Part shown: one piece after another, positions 1 to 7,362 of the stretch
How the letters are laid out: each line of letters opens with the position of its first letter
Position numbering within the stretch: the first letter of the stretch is position 1
Source of the DNA: Actinomycetota bacterium
GTDB lineage: Bacteria > Actinomycetota > Actinomycetes > Acidothermales > Acidothermaceae
Reading direction: 5' to 3'
Assembly: GCA_003134755.1 (NCBI GenBank)
Contig: PLCK01000136.1
Coordinates: 1 to 24,655 of the forward strand
DNA: 24,655 nucleotides
Program-made: the position numbers and the translations under genes
Notes under the pieces: generated by a model
What the model saw: only the letters and a program-made list of their open reading frames with translations
What the model was told of the DNA's origin: nothing
Database searches by the model: none

Positions 1-196
1 TGACGGCGAGCAGCGCTATCCCGGCTGCGGGGCCGAGGTGGTTGCGTCCGACCAGCAGCGCGATCGGGCAGAGCACGATCCACGCGAGGGCAAGCAACCG
101 TAAAGGCACCGCCATCGCGGTGCGCACCAGCCCGTCGACCTGACGCTTCGCGGCGGCCGTTTCGGTCAGGGCTAGCTCAGCCGCAAGCGGATCCAC
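1..196 (-). CDS. N-terminal part of a membrane protein (runs off the left edge)
   Basis: Reading leftward from a GTG at 196, the frame is open to the window edge (about 65 residues). The start is supported by GAGGAG five bases upstream. The visible protein begins with a short acidic/alanine-rich cytoplasmic stretch (MDPLAAELALTE), followed by a basic segment and then a hydrophobic helix at about residues 31-48 (VPLRLLALAWIVLCPIALL) and the start of a second one. It is an integral membrane protein of unknown function; no family can be named from this piece. It is transcribed divergently from the small membrane protein at 287, with two palindromic operators between them, so the two genes are probably co-regulated. 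Confidence 0.6.
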   Translation of the reverse strand, partial: MDPLAAELALTETAAAKRQVDGLVRTAMAVPLRLLALAWIVLCPIALLVGRNHLGPAAGIALLAV

Positions 197-217
197 TCGG
201 ACTCCTCGACAAATCTG

Positions 218-263
218 ACTCTGTGGTGCAGAGTTAGTACCCAGTGACTCTGCTCCACAGAGT
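218..263. promoter_or_regulatory. Twin palindromic operators between divergent membrane-protein genes
   Basis: Two 17-bp sites, 218-234 and 247-263, each have the form ACTCTG-N5-CAGAGT with perfect 6-bp arms. The sites are also inverted copies of each other with one mismatch. Centre-to-centre distance is 29 bp. They sit between a GTG start at 196 (minus) and an ATG at 287 (plus). This is the arrangement expected for a dimeric repressor controlling both promoters. The regulator is not in the window and may be encoded to the left. Confidence 0.7.
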
Positions 264-286
264 ACCTAATGGAAGGGAATTTGGCC

Positions 287-589
287 ATGACAGCAATGAT
301 CGGACTACCCCTTGCGCTGCTCCTCGGGCTGCTATTCGGGCGAGGCTGGCGACAACTGCTCGCCGTTGGCGTGGTGTGGTACTGCGCCCTCGCCTGGCAA
401 ACGGCGTACATCGCACACGTCGGGCGGACCGCTTTTGGCGGCAAAAACGGCCTCGACACTGTCCACTGGTGGGTCTACTGGGCCGGGCAACCCGTCCTGC
501 TGGCGGTCGCCGCCGGACTGCTCTGGGGCGGCTCCAAAGCGCGTGAAGCTATCCGCCGCCGCGTCGCCCTGCGCCCCGACGTCGCGTAG
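287..589 (+). CDS. Small integral membrane protein (100 aa)
   Basis: A hydrophobic protein with about three predicted membrane helices: residues 3-17 (AMIGLPLALLLGLLF), 22-42 (LLAVGVVWYCALAWQTAY) and 66-86 (WWVYWAGQPVLLAVAAGLLWG). It ends in a basic cytoplasmic tail (KAREAIRRR). I chose the ATG at 287 because GGAAGGGAA precedes it at good spacing. An in-frame ATG at 269 has no ribosome-binding site and lies a few bases from the second operator. The function is unknown. The stop codon lies next to the reading frame of the PP2C domain that follows, which raises the possibility that the two once formed one membrane-anchored phosphatase. As it stands this looks like a complete small protein. Confidence 0.6.
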   Translation: MTAMIGLPLALLLGLLFGRGWRQLLAVGVVWYCALAWQTAYIAHVGRTAFGGKNGLDTVHWWVYWAGQPVLLAVAAGLLWGGSKAREAIRRRVALRPDVA

Positions 590-590
590 C

Positions 591-1235
591 TATGACCCGC
601 GGCTGTCGACCACACCCATTGTTAGCCAAGTGGGCGGTGACCTCTTGGACGTCCTTGCCCTCAGCAATCGCGCCCGGTGGGTCGTTGGTGACACCAAAGG
701 CAAAGGACTACCGGCGGTGCAGCTGGCAAGTGCGGCGCTGAACACCTTCCGCGACATCGCCAGCCGTAGCGACACCGACCTGGCCGAGGTCGTCCGTAAC
801 GTCGATGCGACCGTTCAACGCCAAGCCGGCGACGAGGACTTCATCACCGCTGTGTTTTGCGAACTCAGCCCGCAGGGCTGGCTTCAGGTGATCTCCTGCG
901 GACACCCGCCGCCGCTACTGGTCACCGCGGACGGCTCCCGGCTGCTGGAACCACGCAGCTACACCACCCCGCTGGGACTGTCACCTGACACGCTGACGCA
1001 GACCTACCACGTGGGTCCCGGCGATCGGTTGCTGGTGTACACCGACGGACTGCTGGAATGCCGCGACAGCCGCGGGGACTTCTTTCGGCTCGACGACCAG
1101 ATCGATTTGATACGCGACGCGGACACCGTCGACGCGATCGTGGAGCAACTGCTGCGGCGGCTGCGGGCGCACGCCGGTGGCCGCACCGACGACGACATCG
1201 CGCTGCTCGCCGTCGAGGTGCGCGGAGCGGAATAA
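591..1235 (+). CDS. SpoIIE-type PP2C serine/threonine phosphatase domain, start uncertain (possibly 5'-truncated or frameshifted)
   Basis: All hallmarks of a PPM/SpoIIE phosphatase catalytic domain are present in order: GGDLLDV, VGDTKGKGLPA, DEDFITAVF, SCGHPPPLL, TPLGL, LLVYTDGLLE and DDDIALLAV. The metal-binding Asp residues (GGD, VGD, TDG, DDD) are therefore retained. Such enzymes typically dephosphorylate STAS-domain anti-anti-sigma factors. The problem is the front end: there is no ATG in frame and no ribosome-binding site. The only ordinary in-frame start near the domain is a GTG at 630, which would begin the protein at VGGD and lose the preceding strand. Recognisable sequence extends back to about 591, directly after the stop of the membrane gene in another frame. 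It may be a truncated gene, or a membrane-phosphatase fusion broken by a frameshift. Coordinates give the recognisable domain, not a proven ORF. Confidence 0.6.
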   Translation, partial: YDPRLSTTPIVSQVGGDLLDVLALSNRARWVVGDTKGKGLPAVQLASAALNTFRDIASRSDTDLAEVVRNVDATVQRQAGDEDFITAVFCELSPQGWLQVISCGHPPPLLVTADGSRLLEPRSYTTPLGLSPDTLTQTYHVGPGDRLLVYTDGLLECRDSRGDFFRLDDQIDLIRDADTVDAIVEQLLRRLRAHAGGRTDDDIALLAVEVRGAE

Positions 1236-1297
1236 GATAGCGACGGCGGACCTGATCGCGCCGCCGCCACCGTCGACCCCGCATGCCCCGGCGCCAT

Positions 1298-1426
1298 TCA
1301 GCCCGGGGCGGGTCCCTCAAACATCAGCCCCAGCTGGGTGTGCCCGTTCGGATCGCCAACCACCAGCACCTCGTCGGCCGTCAGCAAGCGGGCACCGCAC
1401 GAAGGCGCGGCCCCTGCAGGTGGCAC
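1298..1426 (-). other. Possible small ORF or 3' gene remnant (42 codons)
   Basis: The minus strand of the gap between the phosphatase and the glycoside hydrolase reads as a protein-like tail, with GARLLTADEVLVVGDPNG and then HTQLGLMFEGPAPG before a TGA at 1298. A GTG at 1426 could start it, but has no ribosome-binding site; the frame stays open antisense into the next gene. It looks more like a structured protein end than random shadow sequence. It could be the remains of a deleted gene. I do not recognise the family. Confidence 0.22.
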
Positions 1427-1435
1427 GATCGCAGG

Positions 1436-3259
1436 GTGGCTCGTATTGAGGACTATGCCTTGCTCGGGGATCTGCAAACCGCAGCGCTGGTGAGCACGGC
1501 CGGGTCAATCGACTGGCTGTGCGTGCCCCGGTTTGATTCCCCGGCGTGCTTCGCCGCGCTGTTGGACACTCCCGACGCCGGGCACTGGCTGCTCGCGCCA
1601 GCCGCTGGCGGCACCTGCACAGGGCGGCGCTACGTCGATGACAGCTTGGTGCTGGAAACTGAGTGGGTTACGCCCGAGGGCACCGCACGGGTCACCGACT
1701 TCATGCCACCGCGCGGTCACGCCCCAGACGTGGTCCGCATCGTGTCGGGCATCGCCGGAACGGTCGCGATGCGTGCCGAGTTGCGGATGCGGTTCGACTA
1801 CGGCCGGGTGGTGCCGTGGGTGCGCCGCCACGGTGACCAGATGATCGCCGTGGCCGGACCCGACATGGTCCGGCTGCGTACGCCGGTCGAAGTACGCGGC
1901 GAGGACTGGTCGACGGTGTCGGACTTCACCATCAGCGCCGGGCAGCGGTTGCCGTTCGTACTTACCTGGGGTCCGAGCCACCTTCGGCTGCGGGCGCCGG
2001 TGGATGCCGACGCCGCGTTGGCTGACACGTTGGCGTTTTGGGCGGAATGGTCAAACCGGGGGGCGTCGGTCGAGGGCCCTTACCGGGATGCGATCAAGCG
2101 CTCGTTGCTGACGCTGAAGGCGCTCACCTACCAACCCACTGGTGGGATCGTCGCCGCTGCCACTACTTCGTTGCCGGAGCAGCTCGGCGGTCCGCGCAAC
2201 TGGGATTACCGGTACTGCTGGCTACGCGACTCCACGTACACACTGCAGGCCTTGCTGGCAGCTGGCTACCTGACGGAAGCCAAGGCGTGGCGGGAATGGT
2301 TGCTGCGCGCGGCCGCCGGTGATCCGGCAAAGCTGCAAATCATGTACGCGCTGGACGGCACCCGGCGGCTACCAGAAGCCGCACTGCCGTGGTTGGCCGG
2401 CTATGAACACTCCACCCCGGTCCGCACCGGCAACGCCGCCTCTGACCAACTTCAGCTCGACGTGTGGGGCGAGACCCTGGACGGGCTCGCGCTCGCCCGC
2501 GAGGCCGGCATCGCCGCGAACGATGATGCGTGGGACCTTCAAGTCGCCCTCATGAACCACCTGGAAGGCGCCTGGGACCAACCCGACAACGGGCTGTGGG
2601 AGATGCGCGGTGCCCGCCGCCACTTCACCCATTCCAAAGTGATGGCATGGGTCGCGGCCGACCGCATGGCACACGCCGTCCGTACGCATCCGAATCTGGA
2701 CGGTCCAGCGCAGCGGTGGGAGCAACTGCGTGACACCATCCACGCCGACGTGCTCGCCCACGGCTACGACGCGCAACGCAACACCTTCGTACAGTCCTAC
2801 GGGGCGACCCCGCTGGACGCCAGCCTGCTGATGATTCCGCGAGTCGGATTTCTTCCCCCCGCCGACCCTCGGGTGCTGGGCACCATCACTGCAATCCAAA
2901 ACGGGCTCACCGAAGACGGCCTCGTCAAGCGCTACCAAACGACCGACTCCGACGACGGGCTACCCGGCGGCGAAGGCCTGTTCATCGCCTGCTCGTTTTG
3001 GCTCGTCGACGCCCTACACCTCGTCGGCCAGCAATTGGCCGCCACGCATCTCTTCGAACGCCTGCTGACCCTGCGCAACGATGTCGGGCTGCTCAGCGAG
3101 GAATGGGACCCCACCACCGGCCGGCTGCTCGGCAACACCCCCCAAGCATTCAGCCACTTCCCGTTGGTGACCAGCGCCCTGCAGTTGCATGCAGGCCGGC
3201 CACATCTAAGCAACCAACCCATTCGGCACCCCGGCACACCTAGCCCGACACCAGCGTGA
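1436..3259 (+). CDS. Glycoside hydrolase family 15 protein (trehalase/glucoamylase-like)
   Basis: A 607-residue cytosolic GH15 enzyme. The N-terminal super-sandwich domain begins RIEDYALLGDLQTAALVS and contains GSIDWLCVPRFDSPACFAALL, as in the mycobacterial trehalase family (Rv2402, MSMEG_4535). The (alpha/alpha)6 catalytic domain has GGPRNWDYRYCWLRDS around residues 251-266, and near the end LLSEEWDP followed by GNTPQAFSHFPLV, the region of the second catalytic Glu. The likely reaction is hydrolysis of trehalose to glucose; glucoamylase or isomaltase activity cannot be excluded from sequence. The start is GTG 1436, where similarity begins; an upstream ATG at 1283 would add about 51 unrelated residues. 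The ribosome-binding site is weak. The SulP gene follows 12 bp downstream, so the two are probably cotranscribed. Confidence 0.88.
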   Translation: MARIEDYALLGDLQTAALVSTAGSIDWLCVPRFDSPACFAALLDTPDAGHWLLAPAAGGTCTGRRYVDDSLVLETEWVTPEGTARVTDFMPPRGHAPDVVRIVSGIAGTVAMRAELRMRFDYGRVVPWVRRHGDQMIAVAGPDMVRLRTPVEVRGEDWSTVSDFTISAGQRLPFVLTWGPSHLRLRAPVDADAALADTLAFWAEWSNRGASVEGPYRDAIKRSLLTLKALTYQPTGGIVAAATTSLPEQLGGPRNWDYRYCWLRDSTYTLQALLAAGYLTEAKAWREWLLRAAAGDPAKLQIMYALDGTRRLPEAALPWLAGYEHSTPVRTGNAASDQLQLDVWGETLDGLALAREAGIAANDDAWDLQVALMNHLEGAWDQPDNGLWEMRGARRHFTHSKVMAWVAADRMAHAVRTHPNLDGPAQRWEQLRDTIHADVLAHGYDAQRNTFVQSYGATPLDASLLMIPRVGFLPPADPRVLGTITAIQNGLTEDGLVKRYQTTDSDDGLPGGEGLFIACSFWLVDALHLVGQQLAATHLFERLLTLRNDVGLLSEEWDPTTGRLLGNTPQAFSHFPLVTSALQLHAGRPHLSNQPIRHPGTPSPTPA

Positions 3260-3271
3260 CGCCTTCGGAGA

Positions 3272-5047
3272 ATGGCGGGTCACGGTCGAAGGCTTGATGA
3301 TGGGCCGGTGACTCCAGCAACCGGGCTCGCCGCGCACTTGTTGCGGGTGCGGTCGGTGCTGTTCTCTTCGCTGCGCCACTACCACGCGTCGTGGGCAGTC
3401 GGCGACCTGGTGGCCGCGCTGACGTTGCTCACGATCGCCGTGCCCGAGCAGCTAGCCACCTCCCGGCTCGCCGGTATGCCGCCGATCACCGGCTTGTATG
3501 CGTTCGTGGCCGGCAGTGTCGTGTTCGCGTTGCTGGGGTCCAATCCGCAGATGTCGGTCGGCGGCGATTCCACCATCGCCCCGTTGTTCGCGGTCGGCAT
3601 CGCCGGCTTGGCAGCGACCGGCTCGCCCCACTACATCGCGCTGGTCGGAATCCTTGGGGTCATGGTGGGAGTCCTCGTTGCGCTTATCGGCGTGCTGCGA
3701 CTGGGGTGGATCGCGGAGTTCCTGTCCGCGCCGATCACCAGCGGCTTTCTGGCCGGGGTTGCGGTGATCATCGTCGTACACCAGCTGCCCGACCTGCTCG
3801 GCCTGCCAGGTGGCGGCGGCAGCACGCTGCGCCGCATCGGATACGCAGTCACCCACCTGAACCTGCTCAACGGGTGGACGTTGGGCATCGGGATCGGTGT
3901 GTTCGCCGTCGTGGCAATTGCGGAACGTGTCGACCGCAGGCTCCCGGGGGCGCTGATCGGACTGATCGCCTCGATCATTTTGGTTGGCGCGCTGCATCTG
4001 CACACGCACGGCGTGGCGGTGTTGGGCGCGCTGGCCCACGGCGCGCCGCACCTCGGCCTGCACGGGCTGTCGTGGTCGGTGCTGCGCAGTGTCGCGCCAC
4101 TCGCCGGCGTTGTCGCCTTGGTTGTCGTCAGCCAGACCGCGGCCACGACCCGCGCCTTCGCCGACCAGGGCGACTACCAAGTCGACGTCAACCGCGACTT
4201 TCTCGGCGTCGGGGCCGGCAGCATCATCGCCGGCCTCGTCGGGGCCTTCCCGGTCAACGCGAGCCCACCCCGGACCGCCGCCGTCGCCGCGGCGTCCGGG
4301 CGAACCCAAGCAGCTGGTCTCGCCGCGGCCGGCGCCGTCGTGGTACTGATCCCCGCCGCAGGCTTGCTGAAGAACCTGCCCCTGGCGACCCTGGCGGCAG
4401 TTCTGATCTTCGTCGCGACCCGGATCTTCCACGTCCGCGATCTCATCAACATCGCCCGCTACGACCGGGTCGAGTTCGCATTGGCCCTCATCACTTTGTT
4501 GACGGTCTCCCTCGTGGGCGTCGAGCAGGGCATCGCCGTCGCGGTTGCGCTCGCCATCCTCGACCGCACCCGGCTCAGCGCCCGCCCGCAGCTGCACGTT
4601 TTGGGCCGCATCCCCTCGACCACCAGCTGGGCGCCGCTGAACGGCACCGACCACGCGACACAACTGCCAGGGGTGCTCGTCGTGCTGTTCGCGACTCCAA
4701 TCTGGTACGCCAACGCGGTCCACTTCAGGACCGCACTGAGCGCCGCCGTCGACTCCGCCAGTCACCCGCTCAAGGTGCTCGTGCTCGACACGATCGGGAT
4801 GAGCGACATCGACTACACCGGTTCACGTGCACTGCGCCAGATACTCGACCAACTCGACCGCAACGGGGTCACCTTCGCCATGGCCAGAACCGGCGATCGT
4901 GTCCGCACCGGCCTGGCGCGCAGCGCGCTGCTCCAACGTATCGGTGACGACCACCTCTACCCATCCGTCGACGAGGCCGTCACTGCCCTGCACACCGACA
5001 ACGCCGACACCAGCCCGGCCCTGCCAACACCGGACCCGGCGTCTTAG
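3272..5047 (+). CDS. SulP-family anion permease with C-terminal STAS domain
   Basis: A 591-residue secondary transporter of the SulP/SLC26 family, likely carrying sulfate, bicarbonate or another anion. The N-terminal half has the SulP core: AVGDLVAALTLLTIAVPEQLA, then GMPPITGLYAFVAG and the GGDSTIAPL motif that follows it. About ten further hydrophobic helices run to near residue 430. The cytosolic C-terminus from about residue 465 is a STAS domain, with LPGVLVVLFATPIWYANA and VLVLDTIGMSDIDYTGSRAL. The usual DxS phospho-acceptor position reads DYTG. The annotated ATG has GGAG only one base upstream; GTG 3308 is an alternative that trims 12 residues without touching the domain. It lies 12 bp after the GH15 gene. 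Confidence 0.88.
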   Translation: MAGHGRRLDDGPVTPATGLAAHLLRVRSVLFSSLRHYHASWAVGDLVAALTLLTIAVPEQLATSRLAGMPPITGLYAFVAGSVVFALLGSNPQMSVGGDSTIAPLFAVGIAGLAATGSPHYIALVGILGVMVGVLVALIGVLRLGWIAEFLSAPITSGFLAGVAVIIVVHQLPDLLGLPGGGGSTLRRIGYAVTHLNLLNGWTLGIGIGVFAVVAIAERVDRRLPGALIGLIASIILVGALHLHTHGVAVLGALAHGAPHLGLHGLSWSVLRSVAPLAGVVALVVVSQTAATTRAFADQGDYQVDVNRDFLGVGAGSIIAGLVGAFPVNASPPRTAAVAAASGRTQAAGLAAAGAVVVLIPAAGLLKNLPLATLAAVLIFVATRIFHVRDLINIARYDRVEFALALITLLTVSLVGVEQGIAVAVALAILDRTRLSARPQLHVLGRIPSTTSWAPLNGTDHATQLPGVLVVLFATPIWYANAVHFRTALSAAVDSASHPLKVLVLDTIGMSDIDYTGSRALRQILDQLDRNGVTFAMARTGDRVRTGLARSALLQRIGDDHLYPSVDEAVTALHTDNADTSPALPTPDPAS

Positions 5048-5427
5048 CGGGTCCGTCGAGCGGATCACGGTCAGAATCTCGACGTCGGGGTTCGCGACCC
5101 TCGGAGTCGGGGCACCCGGGTCGTGGCCGCCAGACACCCGAACCCACAGGCACGGAAAGCGATGCTTGAAGAACTCCGGGCAGGGAGGGGAGCTTGTAGC
5201 AGCAGGGGAGGCTGTTCACGCGATTCTCTTTCCCCGGCGGGATTCCCAGCCACGTGATCACCCGGATCCGATCCCCACGACGCGGACTTGGAAACGCGCA
5301 CAGCGGGGCCGTAGCGGGGCCGTACGGCCGGTAAAATCGGGTCCGTCAGGGACACCAGCGGTCAAGATCAAAAACAGATACGGGCAGGTCAGCGGCCATT
5401 TTCACGCTCAATCGCGAACGTGTCCCG
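5048..5427. other. Non-coding stretch to the left of the tRNA fragment
   Basis: No reading frame here looks like a real gene: the frames present are short, lack ribosome-binding sites or are extensions of shadows of the SulP gene. The stretch holds an 11-bp tandem repeat at 5302-5323 and leads into a 3' tRNA-Gly fragment. It resembles the decayed end of an integrated element. No integrase is recognisable. Confidence 0.4.
5302..5323. repeat. 11-bp perfect tandem repeat
   Basis: The unit AGCGGGGCCGT occurs twice in direct succession, followed by a related ACGGCCGGT. It lies about 105 bp to the left of the tRNA-Gly fragment. Short direct repeats can be recombinase arm sites next to attachment cores, but two copies are weak evidence. 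Confidence 0.5.
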
Positions 5428-5476
5428 CTAGCCTTCCAAGCTGGCCATGCCGGTTCGATCCCGGTCACCCGCTCCA
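5428..5476 (+). tRNA. 3' half of tRNA-Gly(UCC) (anticodon arm to CCA), likely attachment-site remnant
   Basis: The sequence folds as the distal half of a tRNA. The anticodon stem is CTAGC/GCTGG (5428-5432 with 5440-5444), closing the loop CTTCCAA, whose anticodon is TCC. A 4-nt variable region follows, then T-stem GCCGG/CCGGT with loop TTCGATC. Next are the acceptor 3' strand CACCCGC, discriminator T (the glycine identity base) and encoded CCA at 5474-5476. The expected 5' acceptor strand GCGGGTG is missing upstream, where 5397-5405 reads CATTTTCAC. A short GCTCAAT resembling a D-arm is present but does not form a proper arm. The piece cannot make a tRNA. Such 3' fragments are typical direct repeats left when an element integrates into a tRNA gene. 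Confidence 0.72.
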
Positions 5477-5590
5477 GCGGAGTTTCCCTGACAGAGCAGG
5501 GCGCTTGCGGTCAGTGGCGTCGGCAACAATCCAGTTCTCGCGCCCGATCCGTCGATGCCAACCAGTAGAAGCCGACCGTGCGAGGGCACG

Positions 5591-6058
5591 TCAAGCATCC
5601 TCTCCCTCGTTCTCGATCGCAGCGAGAACTGCAGCGGCTGCGGCCGGCACGGCGGCCGCGACGGCGTCGGACATCGAGGTGCCGTGATCGAAGCGTTTGG
5701 CCTCGACGCCGACGAGCAGCAGCCGTCGGGGCAGCTGGCCGAGAGCGCGGGCGAGTTCCACGACGGCGGCCAGCCCGAACGCGTGGGTACCTCTGGAGGC
5801 CCAGCTCCCGGCCAGTAGCGTCCGTGCGGTGGCGTCGACGACGCGGATCTCGCCGGGGTCCCCGTCGGACGTCACCGCATCCGTGACGACGACGGTGTCG
5901 GCTGTACCCCACGCTTCGAGCGCTTCGCTCGGGTCGTCGAGCTCGATTACTCGGACGTCGACGTGCTGGGCCGCCACGAGGCGGGCGACGTGACGCCCCA
6001 CGGCGTCGTCGCCGCGTTCGGGGTTGCCAAGCCCGATGACGAGCGCCCGCACCCTCAT
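5591..6058 (-). CDS. [NiFe] hydrogenase maturation endopeptidase (HycI/HyaD/HoxW type, peptidase family M52)
   Basis: A 155-residue protein beginning MRVRALVIGLGNP, then ERGDDAVG, the N-terminal motif of nickel-dependent hydrogenase maturation proteases. The Asp pair binds nickel in the precursor. A second signature is GTHAFGL, and LLLVGVEAKRF follows as the late core strand. The enzyme would cut the C-terminal peptide off the large subunit once the NiFe(CN)2CO centre is inserted. Its substrate gene lies immediately upstream and ends with the expected cleavage motif. The start is ATG 6058, which overlaps the large-subunit stop as ATGA behind GTGGAGGAG; an upstream in-frame start at 6106 would add 16 residues inside the large-subunit gene. 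It is the last gene of the operon. Confidence 0.88.
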   Translation of the reverse strand: MRVRALVIGLGNPERGDDAVGRHVARLVAAQHVDVRVIELDDPSEALEAWGTADTVVVTDAVTSDGDPGEIRVVDATARTLLAGSWASRGTHAFGLAAVVELARALGQLPRRLLLVGVEAKRFDHGTSMSDAVAAAVPAAAAAVLAAIENEGEDA

Positions 6059-7362
6059 CTCTCCTCCACGGTGAGGTCGAGGAAGTGGGTCGCGCAGGAG
6101 ATGCAAGGGTCGTAGTTACGGATCGCTTGCTCGCACTGCCGGATGAGCTCGTCGCGCGGAAGGTCGAGGCGCTCCTGAACGAACGCCCGCAGGTCGGCCT
6201 CGATGCTTGGCTGGTTCTGCGAGGTCGGCGGGACGATCTTGGCATCGAGGATCGTGCCATCCTCAGCAAGCTCGTAGCGGTGGTAGAGCAGCCCGCGCGG
6301 CGCCTCGGTGGCGCCGTGTCCGACGCCTGCTCGTGGAGGGACGTCGACCGACGGTGCGGACGCGCCGTCCCAACCTTCGATGATGCGCAGGGCCTCGACG
6401 GTCGCGTCGACGAGCTCGACGGCACGGACAACGATCGACTGAAACGGGTTGCGGCACTCGACTCCAAGGCCCGCGTCGCGCGCGGCCTCTTGCGCAAGGG
6501 GGGAGAGTCGGTCGTGGTTGAGCGTGTAGCGCGCCAACGGCCCCACGACGTAGGGCGTCACGCCGTCGAGCCGAGCGTGCAGCGCGTTGGACCTCGCGAC
6601 GTGCTCCTCCACGACGTGAGTGGCGAGGTCGGCGACTCCGAAGGCGCGGCCTGTGCTCGTGACCACCGACCCGCTCTCCAGGGGGTATCCATGGTCCGAC
6701 CGCAGCGCGACGTACTCATGGGGCTGCCGCATGTCGGGGAAGTCGAAGCCGGCCACGAGGCGAACGGTCTCGACGGCGTCCTCAAGCGCGCGCTCCAAGG
6801 CGGGCCGGAGACCGTTGAGCTCATGCCGGGTCGGCAGGCGGTAGAAGCCGCCGACGCGGACGTTGATGGGGTGAACGGAGCGACCACCGACCACGGTCAT
6901 GAGGGCGTTGCCGGCCTTCTTCAAGCGCAGGCCACGCTCGACGAGGTCACCGCGTTCGGCGGCCATCTCGATCGCCCCCGGGTAGCCGAGGAAGTCGGGT
7001 GCGTGCAGCAGGTACACGTGCAGCGCATGGCTCTCGATCCACTCGCCGCAGTAGAGCAGGCGGCGCAGTAGCCGTAGCTCGTCCGGGATGGTCACGCCAC
7101 AGGCTTCTTCGATCGCGAGGCACGAGCTCATCTGGTAGGCCACCGGGCAGATCCCGCAGATGCGTGCGGTGATGTCCGGGGGCTCGGTCCACGCCCGGCC
7201 GCGCAGGAACGCCTCGAAGAACCGCGGTGGCTCGAAGATGCGGAGCTCGACGTCGGTGACGAGGCCGTCGCTCACGACGACGTGCATGGCTCCCTCACCC
7301 TCGACCCGGGCGAGGGTGTCCACGTGGAGAACCTGATCGCCCTGAGTGAGTTTGTGCGTCAC
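6055..7362 (-). CDS. hyhL: Group 3b [NiFe] hydrogenase large (catalytic) subunit
   Basis: A 435-residue alpha subunit holding the NiFe site. The N-terminal ligand motif is RICGICPVAYQ, with Cys69 and Cys72. The position that is His in the group 1 and 2 version of this motif is Tyr here; I believe this is common in group 3b but could not check. The C-terminal ligand motif is DPCISCATHF, with Cys420 and Cys423. The maturation cut is expected after His426, releasing a 9-residue tail. Translation starts at GTG, with GAGGAG upstream, and overlaps the small-subunit stop as GTGA. The enzyme is cytosolic: no Tat signal is present on the partner small subunit and there is no anchor gene. The family reversibly couples H2 to NADP(H) and in some members also reduces sulfur or polysulfide. 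Confidence 0.93.
   Translation of the reverse strand: MTHKLTQGDQVLHVDTLARVEGEGAMHVVVSDGLVTDVELRIFEPPRFFEAFLRGRAWTEPPDITARICGICPVAYQMSSCLAIEEACGVTIPDELRLLRRLLYCGEWIESHALHVYLLHAPDFLGYPGAIEMAAERGDLVERGLRLKKAGNALMTVVGGRSVHPINVRVGGFYRLPTRHELNGLRPALERALEDAVETVRLVAGFDFPDMRQPHEYVALRSDHGYPLESGSVVTSTGRAFGVADLATHVVEEHVARSNALHARLDGVTPYVVGPLARYTLNHDRLSPLAQEAARDAGLGVECRNPFQSIVVRAVELVDATVEALRIIEGWDGASAPSVDVPPRAGVGHGATEAPRGLLYHRYELAEDGTILDAKIVPPTSQNQPSIEADLRAFVQERLDLPRDELIRQCEQAIRNYDPCISCATHFLDLTVEER

Noticed and set aside
3452..4765. 437-codon minus-strand open frame opposite the SulP gene
   Set aside because: Antisense shadow caused by high GC at third positions; low-complexity Gly/Asp/Gln composition and no motifs.
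3391..4947. 518-codon plus-strand open frame inside the SulP gene
   Set aside because: Arg/Pro/His-rich shadow of the SulP frame; no ribosome-binding site and no recognisable domain, while the other frame is an unmistakable SulP-STAS protein.
591..5047. Partner-switching pair between the PP2C domain and the SulP STAS domain
   Set aside because: SulP STAS domains are usually not substrates of SpoIIE phosphatases, and here the phospho-acceptor position reads DYTG. Proximity alone is not evidence.
5403..5476. Complete tRNA-Gly gene
   Set aside because: The 5' acceptor strand GCGGGTG and a foldable D-arm are missing; only the 3' half is supported.
4827..5687. 286-codon plus-strand frame across the SulP end, the non-coding stretch and the tRNA fragment
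   Set aside because: No domain, no ribosome-binding site, Pro/Arg/Ser-rich throughout; it would also translate the tRNA fragment.
5511..6497. 328-codon minus-strand frame overlapping the maturation protease and large-subunit genes
   Set aside because: Arg/Ser-rich shadow; the frames of the protease and large subunit carry the conserved motifs.
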